The notes below the pieces were generated by a model that saw only the letters and a list, made by a program, of their open reading frames with translations, searched no databases and was not told the DNA's origin. Positions 57,514-64,000 of a DNA stretch of 64,000 bases are shown piece by piece (position 1 is the stretch's first letter; every line of letters begins with the position of its first letter). Source of the DNA: Bacteroides coprosuis DSM 18011 (GTDB lineage: Bacteria; Bacteroidota; Bacteroidia; Bacteroidales; Bacteroidaceae); assembly GCA_000212915.1 (NCBI GenBank), contig CM001167.1, forward strand, positions 1,356,780 through 1,420,779, in the 5' to 3' direction. The translations under genes were made by a program, and so were the position numbers.

Positions 57514-58386
57514 ATGGGATCACTACGGGAAGTAAAAAATAGGATTAATTCGGTAAAAAATACCCGAAAAATAACTTCGGCTATGCGTATGGTAGCCTCA
57601 GCTAAGCTGACAAAGGTGGAAGGTGTGATAGAAAATATGTTACCTTATCAAAATAAACTTGACTCCATACTGTGTAAGTTTTTAAGTGGAGGTACCAAAG
57701 TTGAATCACCTTTTACTGTGCAGCGTGAGGTTAAGCGTATAGCTGTAGTGGTGATGTCCTCAAATACTTCTTTGTGTGGAGCGTATAACGCCAATGTTAT
57801 ACGATCTTTAACAAGTCTTTTGGAGGAGAAAAAATATCTAGGAGAAGAGGCTATTCTCCTTTATCCAATAGGGAGGAAGGTCGAAGAATTTCTTAAAAAG
57901 AATGGGTATCAGACAGAAGGTTCTTTTCAAGAGCTGGCAGAAACACCAAGCTATAAAGAAGCTCGAAAATTAGCTAATATTTTGATGAAGAAATTCCTCA
58001 TTGGTGAGATAGACCAAGTCGTGTTTATTTATCACCATTTTAAATCTTTGGCAAGTCAAGAACTTTTAAAAGACGTATACTTACCTCTTGATATTGATAA
58101 ATATAGACAAAGGGGTGATGACAATAAGGTAAATAATGATTATATTGTTGAACCTTCAGAGGTAGAATTAATAGCCAATCTTTTACCTAAAGTATTAAGC
58201 CAAAAACTGTTTACAGTGCTAGTTGACTCAAATGCATCAGAGCATGCTGCCCGATCTTTGGCTATGCAGATCGCAACAGATAACGCTAATGAACTAATAC
58301 AAGAGTTGACAAAGCAATATAATAAATCCAGACAGCAAGCTATTACCAATGAGCTTCTAGATATTATTGGTGGCAGTATGAGGTAA
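57514..58386 (+). CDS. atpG: ATP synthase F1 subunit gamma
   Basis: 290 aa central rotor shaft. N-terminal coiled coil EVKNRINSVKNTRKITSAMRMVASAKLTK and C-terminal ATDNANELIQELTKQYNKSRQQAITNELLDIIGG, the two most conserved segments. The SNTSLCGAYNANV segment is in place. Last gene of the operon; no clear terminator before the next gene 45 bp on, so read-through into the efflux genes is possible. Confidence 0.97.
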   Translation: MGSLREVKNRINSVKNTRKITSAMRMVASAKLTKVEGVIENMLPYQNKLDSILCKFLSGGTKVESPFTVQREVKRIAVVVMSSNTSLCGAYNANVIRSLTSLLEEKKYLGEEAILLYPIGRKVEEFLKKNGYQTEGSFQELAETPSYKEARKLANILMKKFLIGEIDQVVFIYHHFKSLASQELLKDVYLPLDIDKYRQRGDDNKVNNDYIVEPSEVELIANLLPKVLSQKLFTVLVDSNASEHAARSLAMQIATDNANELIQELTKQYNKSRQQAITNELLDIIGGSMR

Positions 58387-58431
58387 TGTGATATTGTGAA
58401 ATATTTTATTAATTCAATAGATATAAGTATA

Positions 58432-59517
58432 ATGCAGATTGGAAAGAAATTTACGGTTCCATTTTTGATGATGATTGGAACGCTTTTACTTTGGAGTTGT
58501 TCTTCAGGTAAGAAAAATGAGATTGATCGAACACTAACTGTGAAAATAGATTCAGTGAGGCCGTATACTAATCAATTATCTGTATCCTATCCCGGGAAAA
58601 TAAGGGCTTCATCAGATGTAAATCTAGGCTTTAGAGTGAGTGGAACTCTTCTAAGAGTGAATGTCGATGTAGGTAGTGTAGTACGTAAGGGAGATGTACT
58701 TGCCGAAATTGACCCTCGTGATTATCGTACTCAGCTCAATGCTACAGAAGCCGAATATAATAGAATAAAAGGTGAAGCAGAACGAATTATGGCTCTTTAT
58801 GAGAAGAGAAGTGTTTCCAAAAATGATTATGAAAAGGCTAAATTTGGTTTAGAACAAATTACGGCTAAACTGGAAGCTCATAGGAATGCTTTAGCAGATA
58901 CAAAACTAAGAGCTCCATACGATGGCTTTATTCAGAAAAAACTCTTTGATAGAGATGAAACAATCTCAGCAGGAATGCCCGTCGTTTCTATGATTAATAA
59001 AGGTGTACCTGAAGTAGAAATAAATATTCCTTCTGCCGATTATTACGACAGAGATTCGTTTGATAGTTATGTCTGCTCTATCGATCTTTTCCCTGGTACT
59101 GTATTCCCTTTGAAACTAACAGGTGTTACGCACAAAGCAAACCTAAATCAGCTTTACACAATGCGCTTTACATTTGTGGATGGTAATCAAGACCGTATGC
59201 CTACTCCAGGTATGACAGCCACTGTTCGAATTAATAAAAAAACAGAAGCTTCTGCGTTGACAATGGTGCCTTTGTCTGCTGTGTTTAATGATGGCCAGGG
59301 AAAATCTACTGTTTGGATATACAATGCGGATCAAAAGACTATATCAGCTCGTGAGGTTCGCTTACTCGGTATCAGAAGAAGTGGTAATACCATTATTTCT
59401 GATGGATTAAAAGTGGGTGAGCAGATTGTTATTGCTGGAGTTCATAGTCTAAAAGAAGGAAGTAAAGTTGTTCCTTTACCTCCAAAAACAAAAACTAATG
59501 TAGGAGGATTACTATGA
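58432..59517 (+). CDS. RND efflux periplasmic adaptor (lipoprotein), second system
   Basis: 361 aa from the ATG at 58432; a GTG at 58396 is in frame but lies ahead of the lipoprotein signal (MQIGKKFTVPFLMMIGTLLLWSC). Lipoyl half motif VDVGSVVRKGDVLAEIDPRDY (about 68-88), short coiled-coil hairpin (about 90-140) with KAKFGLEQI, then KLRAPYDGFIQKKLFDRDETI and barrel with RMPTPGMTATVRI. Overlaps the permease gene by 4 nt. No promoter seen in the 45 bp after atpG. Confidence 0.92.
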   Translation: MQIGKKFTVPFLMMIGTLLLWSCSSGKKNEIDRTLTVKIDSVRPYTNQLSVSYPGKIRASSDVNLGFRVSGTLLRVNVDVGSVVRKGDVLAEIDPRDYRTQLNATEAEYNRIKGEAERIMALYEKRSVSKNDYEKAKFGLEQITAKLEAHRNALADTKLRAPYDGFIQKKLFDRDETISAGMPVVSMINKGVPEVEINIPSADYYDRDSFDSYVCSIDLFPGTVFPLKLTGVTHKANLNQLYTMRFTFVDGNQDRMPTPGMTATVRINKKTEASALTMVPLSAVFNDGQGKSTVWIYNADQKTISAREVRLLGIRRSGNTIISDGLKVGEQIVIAGVHSLKEGSKVVPLPPKTKTNVGGLL

Positions 59518-62500
59518 TAGACTATGGAAAATGGGCTTTAGATAATCGCTATTTAGTTCGTTTCCTTATTGCTATCTTAGTTGTGGGTGGTGGTTTAGCT
59601 TTCTATGATATGAGTAAGCTAGAAGACCCCGAAATTAAGGTTAAGGAAGCACTAGTTATAACTCCCTACCCAGGAGCCTCTCCGCATCAAGTAGAGTTGG
59701 AAGTAACAGATCTGCTTGAGAAGAGTATTCGAGGTATGAGCAATATTGAAAAGGTAAGGAGTAGATCCTTAAATGACCTTTCAATGATTTCTGTTGAACT
59801 CTCTAAATTGGTACCCGATGATGAGGTAGATCAATATTGGGATGTTTTAAGAAGAAAAGTTTCTGATGTACAGAGTCAATTACCTGCTGGAACTATGGGT
59901 TCCATAGTAAAAGACGATTTTGGTGATGTTTATGGTATGTTCTATGCCGTAACATCAGATGGTATAGCCGATTCTGAATTAATTCGCTATGTTGACATGG
60001 TGAAGCGAGAGATTCAGGCGATAGAAGGCATTACTAGTGTTGAAATATTTGGAGAACGGGAAGAGTGTATTAACATCGAGCTGATGGAAGAACGTATGGC
60101 CAATCTTGGTGTGCATCCTGCTGAAGTTCTTGCCACTCTAAATGGTCAAAACAAAACAGTTTATTCTGGTTATTACGAAGCAGGAGATTATCGCCTGCGT
60201 GTAGCTGTTGATGATCGATATAATACTGTTGAAGATATAAGTAATTTACTCCTTCAAGGTCATGAAGGAGATCAGTTGCGTTTAAAAGACATTGCAAAAG
60301 TATCCATTGGTTTTGAAGATCCTACAAGGTATCAAATGCGGTATGACAAGGCTCAAGCATATGGTTTAGCTATAGCGGCTAGTAGTGAGTCGGATATCAC
60401 AAAACTAGGAAAAATTGTAAGTGATAAAATAGAAAGCCTTCAAGAAGAAAGAATACCTGTTGGGATAGATTTCCATAAGGTTTTCTACCAACCCGAACGT
60501 GTTATTGAATCCTTAAATACATTCTTACTAAACTTAATAGAATCAGTAATTATCGTAGTTGTTGTGCTTATGTTTACTATGGGCATAAGGAGTGGTATGA
60601 TAATTGGTGTCAGTTTGGTGGTGATTGTATTTGGTTCTTTCTTAATACTGAATATGTTTGATGGTACTCTTCAGCGTGTATCTTTAGCTGCTTTTATATT
60701 GGCTATGGGTATGCTGGTGGATAATGCCATTGTTATAGTGGATGGTATTTTAGTGAGTCTGCAAAAAGGAGTAGATAAGAAAGAGGCCCTAACGAAAATT
60801 GGTAAGCAAACTGCTATGCCTTTATTTGGAGCAACACTTATTGCTATTTTAGCCTTTTTCCCTATTTTCCTATCTCCTGATACTGCAGGAGTGTATGTGC
60901 GAGATTTATTTATTGTATTAGCAGTATCACTATTATTGAGTTGGGTATTGGCTCTAACACACGTGCCTTTAATGTCTGAGTGGATGTTGAAAGCACCAAA
61001 AGAGAGTGCTGATGATGCTTATAATTCTGTTTATTATAGAGCCTTTAGATCAGTCTTGAAATGGGCTTTAAGTCATAAATTAATTACCATTGGTATCGCT
61101 GCTGGTTTGGTGAGTTTGAGTGTGTTCTGTTATCAGTTCTTGCCTCAATCATTCTTTCCAGATATGAATTACGACCAATTGTATATAGAGTATAAGCTCC
61201 CCGAAGGAACAAATAATACAAAAGTAATTAGTGATTTAGATCAAATTGAAGATTATCTTTTGGGAAGAGATGAAATAACACACGTAACTACAGCTATTGG
61301 TGCTACTCCAGCACGTTATAATTTAGTGCGTAGTATTGCCGATCCTTCTCTCTCCTATGGAGAATTGATTGTAGATTTTAAATCTCCTAAGCAACTGGTG
61401 GATTCGATGTGGGTAATTCAAAATTATTTGACTGCTCAATACCCTGATGCTTATGTTAGATTGAAACGTTATAACTTAATGTATCAGCCTTATCCAATAG
61501 AAGCTCAGTTCTCTGGGCCAGACCCTGCTGTTTTGAAAGAACTAACAGCTAAAGCTGAGAAGATAATGACTGATAACCCAAAGACTATGCTTGTGCGTAA
61601 CGACTGGGAACCAGAAACACCTACGTTGATGGTCAAATACAATCAACCTATAGCTAGGAACATCGGACTTACACGTGAAGATGTTGGCTTATCTTTATTG
61701 TCAGCTACGGGAGGTATTCCTGCTGGTTCATTCTATAAGGGAGATCAAAAGAAAAATATTTATTTAAAGAGTACAGATAGCAAAGGAGATCCGATTGAAG
61801 GACTAGATAATGTACCTGTCTTTAGTTTGATTCCTGCAATTCAAAATTTGTCTATGGAAACTGTGAAAGGTTTAGTGATGGGTTCTGTTTCTCAAGAAGA
61901 TCTATTAGAAGGAGTCTTGCGTACGGTGCCCCTAAATCAAGCTGCTGAAGCAGTAGAAGTGGAGTGGGAAGATCCTTTAATATTGCGATTTAATGGAGAA
62001 CGTGCTATGCGTGCACAATGTAATCCTGTACCAGGAGCTAGTGCCGACGATGCTCGTAATGCTATTCTTGCAGATATTGAAGCTATTGATTTACCACCAG
62101 GTTATTCACTACTATGGCAAGGAGAATATAGCGCAAGTACCGAGAGTATGAAATACTTATTTAAGAGTTTCCCTCTTGCAATAATTTTAATGATTACAAT
62201 TCTTATTTTACTATTTAAAGATTATAGGAAGCCACTCATTATCTTTTGTTGTATGCCATTAATTGCTATTGGAGTAGTGTTTAGTGTATTGCTATCGGGT
62301 AAGGACTTTGGTTTCGTAGCTATTGTAGGTGCTTTGGGCTTGATAGGGATGATGATCAAGAATGGTATTGTTCTTATGGATGAGATTACCTTACAAATTA
62401 ATAATGGTGTAGAACCAACGAAAGCGCTTATAGAGAGTTCTCAATCGAGATTCCGACCAGTAATGATGGCTTCTCTAACAACGATTGTTGGTATGATTCC

Positions 62501-62633
62501 ATTATTATCCGATGATATGTTTGGATCTTTAGCTGTTACGATCATGGGCGGATTATTAGTGGGTACACTGATTATCTTAATCTTTATCCCTATTCTTTAT
62601 GCTTTATTTTTTAAATTGAAAATCCAAAAATAA
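59514..62633 (+). CDS. RND efflux permease, second system
   Basis: 1,039 aa, full length, 12 membrane helices in two halves with large porter loops. Proton-relay region in TM4 reads GMLVDNAIVIVDGI (about 397-410): one Asp kept, the second replaced by Asn, a pattern of a distinct RND subgroup compared with the DD of the first pump in this window. C-terminal TM10-12 block GLIGMMIKNGIVLMDEITLQI carries the conserved Lys. Substrate unknown. TolC-like gene follows 9 bp later. Confidence 0.95.
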   Translation: MIDYGKWALDNRYLVRFLIAILVVGGGLAFYDMSKLEDPEIKVKEALVITPYPGASPHQVELEVTDLLEKSIRGMSNIEKVRSRSLNDLSMISVELSKLVPDDEVDQYWDVLRRKVSDVQSQLPAGTMGSIVKDDFGDVYGMFYAVTSDGIADSELIRYVDMVKREIQAIEGITSVEIFGEREECINIELMEERMANLGVHPAEVLATLNGQNKTVYSGYYEAGDYRLRVAVDDRYNTVEDISNLLLQGHEGDQLRLKDIAKVSIGFEDPTRYQMRYDKAQAYGLAIAASSESDITKLGKIVSDKIESLQEERIPVGIDFHKVFYQPERVIESLNTFLLNLIESVIIVVVVLMFTMGIRSGMIIGVSLVVIVFGSFLILNMFDGTLQRVSLAAFILAMGMLVDNAIVIVDGILVSLQKGVDKKEALTKIGKQTAMPLFGATLIAILAFFPIFLSPDTAGVYVRDLFIVLAVSLLLSWVLALTHVPLMSEWMLKAPKESADDAYNSVYYRAFRSVLKWALSHKLITIGIAAGLVSLSVFCYQFLPQSFFPDMNYDQLYIEYKLPEGTNNTKVISDLDQIEDYLLGRDEITHVTTAIGATPARYNLVRSIADPSLSYGELIVDFKSPKQLVDSMWVIQNYLTAQYPDAYVRLKRYNLMYQPYPIEAQFSGPDPAVLKELTAKAEKIMTDNPKTMLVRNDWEPETPTLMVKYNQPIARNIGLTREDVGLSLLSATGGIPAGSFYKGDQKKNIYLKSTDSKGDPIEGLDNVPVFSLIPAIQNLSMETVKGLVMGSVSQEDLLEGVLRTVPLNQAAEAVEVEWEDPLILRFNGERAMRAQCNPVPGASADDARNAILADIEAIDLPPGYSLLWQGEYSASTESMKYLFKSFPLAIILMITILILLFKDYRKPLIIFCCMPLIAIGVVFSVLLSGKDFGFVAIVGALGLIGMMIKNGIVLMDEITLQINNGVEPTKALIESSQSRFRPVMMASLTTIVGMIPLLSDDMFGSLAVTIMGGLLVGTLIILIFIPILYALFFKLKIQK

Positions 62634-62642
62634 GACAATGCA

Positions 62643-64000
62643 ATGAAATATATATATACTTGTTTGTTAGCATTTTTGAGTGTTGGAGTCTATGGGCAGA
62701 GAGTTTTATCTCTTTCTGAGTGTAGGGAGATGGCTTTAGAGCATAATAAACAAAGTAAGGCTTCTGTGATACAAATAGAGAAAGCATCTCAAGATATTCG
62801 TACCTATAGGGCTAAGTTTTTCCCTCATCTGTCAGCGCAAGGAAACTATTTATTTAATTCAAATAAATACGAAGAGAAAACTCCTAGTTTTCAACTACTG
62901 ACATTTGCTCCAGGAGAAATTCCTACCCCCAATGGCTTTGTGATGTTCCCCTCTATACCTATAGAGTTTGATATGAATAAAAGCTGGTTTGCTGGTTTAA
63001 GTTTGACGCAACCTCTTTATATGGGGGGTAAAATAAGATCTGCCTATCAAATGTCTAAAATAGGTAAGGATATGGCTTTCTTAAATAGAAAAATGTCAAA
63101 TTCTGATGTTCTTTATGAAACAGATAAAGCCTATTGGACTTTACTAAAAGTAGAAGAGTTAGTCAAGGTTGCCCAAAAATATGAAGAAGTAGTAAATCAT
63201 TTACTTTCTGATATAAATAATGCCTTTGAAGTGGGTATGACTTCCAGAAATGACATTTTAAAAGTTCAAGTAAAACTGAATGAAGCAAAACTACAACGTC
63301 GAAGAGCAGAAAATGCTATCCGTCTAGCGAAGATGAATCTTTGCCACATGATCGGGTTACCATTGGTAGATGATGTAACTGTTGCTGATCAGAATTTAGA
63401 TAGTTCAGCTACTCCTTTACATTTGGTACAAGATGTATCTTTGCGACCAGAGTACCAACTACTATCTCGTAAGCTAGATTTAAAACTTCAAGAAATTAAA
63501 TTAACTCGAAGTGATTATTTACCTCAATTAGGTGTTGTTGGAGCGTGGAATTATTATGACGCAGCTCGTTTAAATGATACTCCTCTATTTAAGGGAGGAT
63601 CATTCTCAGCTTTGTTTTCTATAAAAGTACCATTATTCCAATGGGGTGAAGGAATAAGTAAGGTTAAATCTAAAAAAGCAGAACATCAGATGGCACAGCT
63701 ACAAAGAGACGATGCTTCTGAAAAGATGATGCTAGAAATGACAATGGCATTAAACCAAGTTGATGAGTCAAAACTAGAGGTTGAGATGACAGCTGAAGCA
63801 CTTTCTCAGGCTGCAGAAAATTTAAAAACAAGTACTGAACAGTTTGAAGTGGGCTTAGAAACGCTTACAGAGCATTTGGAGGCTCAAACTTTGTGGCAAA
63901 AGGCTTGGGCTGAAAATGTAGAAGCTATGGCTCAATTGCGATTAAATGAAACGAATTACTTAAAAGCATCTGGACAACTTGAAGTAGATGCAAATCATTA
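62643..64000 (+). CDS. TolC family outer-membrane efflux protein, reaching window end
   Basis: 452 codons from the ATG at 62643 to the right edge, the last two bases being TA; a stop may come in the very next base or the gene may continue slightly. Signal peptide MKYIYTCLLAFLSVGVYG-QR. Two OEP repeats: SLSECREMALEHNKQSKASVIQIEKA at the start and PEYQLLSRKLDLKLQEIKLTRSDYLPQLGVVG in the middle, each followed by long helices (QVDESKLEVEMTAEALSQAAENL). TolC proteins have about 420-490 aa, so the gene is essentially complete. Third component of the pump operon. Confidence 0.93.
   Translation, partial: MKYIYTCLLAFLSVGVYGQRVLSLSECREMALEHNKQSKASVIQIEKASQDIRTYRAKFFPHLSAQGNYLFNSNKYEEKTPSFQLLTFAPGEIPTPNGFVMFPSIPIEFDMNKSWFAGLSLTQPLYMGGKIRSAYQMSKIGKDMAFLNRKMSNSDVLYETDKAYWTLLKVEELVKVAQKYEEVVNHLLSDINNAFEVGMTSRNDILKVQVKLNEAKLQRRRAENAIRLAKMNLCHMIGLPLVDDVTVADQNLDSSATPLHLVQDVSLRPEYQLLSRKLDLKLQEIKLTRSDYLPQLGVVGAWNYYDAARLNDTPLFKGGSFSALFSIKVPLFQWGEGISKVKSKKAEHQMAQLQRDDASEKMMLEMTMALNQVDESKLEVEMTAEALSQAAENLKTSTEQFEVGLETLTEHLEAQTLWQKAWAENVEAMAQLRLNETNYLKASGQLEVDANH

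Overview
The window reads as chromosomal DNA of an AT-rich member of the Bacteroidales (Bacteroides-like). The evidence is: the Bacteroidetes promoter signature (a -7 box TAnnTTTG, sometimes with an upstream TTTG 18-21 bp away) in front of many genes; A-rich leaders without Shine-Dalgarno sequences; family content (DUF5686, DUF4251 and DUF4301 proteins, TonB receptors with a carboxypeptidase-regulatory-like N-terminal domain, BspA-type leucine-rich repeats); and an F-type ATP synthase operon that begins with atpD-atpC. I found no tRNA, rRNA, CRISPR array or prophage. Most of the window is core-genome housekeeping; one insertion sequence is present.

Layout. 1-3.5 kb: RND efflux pump (permease cut by the left edge, plus its lipoprotein adaptor), minus strand. 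3.9-6.6 kb: inorganic pyrophosphatase (minus), then a YigZ-like protein and a putative orphan HpaII-family restriction nuclease (plus). 6.7-11.6 kb: minus-strand operon DUF5686 - rarA - D-2-hydroxyacid dehydrogenase. 11.9-12.4 kb: thiol peroxidase. 12.4-16.3 kb: minus operon glnS - TPR protein - dedA. 16.3-17.4 kb: a 1.1-kb gene-free stretch holding a candidate 6S-like RNA and the first of three repeat clusters. 17.4-21.4 kb: riboflavin synthase, nitroreductase, ECF sigma factor and a carboxyltransferase with an apparently biotin-less tail. 21.4-23.6 kb: OmpA-like lipoprotein and MATE transporter (minus). 24-26.4 kb: TPP riboswitch and thiMED operon. 26.6-29.7 kb: siderophore-type TonB receptor and PepSY membrane protein. 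29.8-31.5 kb: an IS1182-like element with a frameshifted transposase. 31.6-38.7 kb: second repeat cluster, a divergent UDP-GlcNAc 2-epimerase homologue, DUF4251 protein, dnaJ-grpE, an ABC-F protein and an LRR protein. 38.6-46 kb: tex, a 5'-nucleotidase, a free-methionine-sulfoxide reductase, and a His-rich small protein with a TonB receptor. 46-50.8 kb: third repeat cluster, relA-like and crp genes, DUF4301 protein. 51.3-58.4 kb: complete ATP synthase operon. 58.4-64 kb: a second RND efflux operon (adaptor, permease, TolC-like protein reaching the right edge).

The most unexpected non-coding signal is a 13-bp core, TGACACCGACATG and close variants, found eight times and only in three intergenic clusters (about 17.13, 31.61 and 46.12 kb). 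Neighbouring same-strand copies lie exactly 22 bp apart, two helical turns, and the clusters themselves lie about 14.5 kb apart. Other strong observations: the IS sits exactly in the loop of a 15-bp hairpin and has duplicated the whole 9-nt loop; the rod-like RNA fold at 16673-16802 lies behind a Bacteroidetes promoter; and an HpaII-type nuclease gene has no methyltransferase beside it.

All family assignments are from reading sequence motifs; no database search or computation was run.
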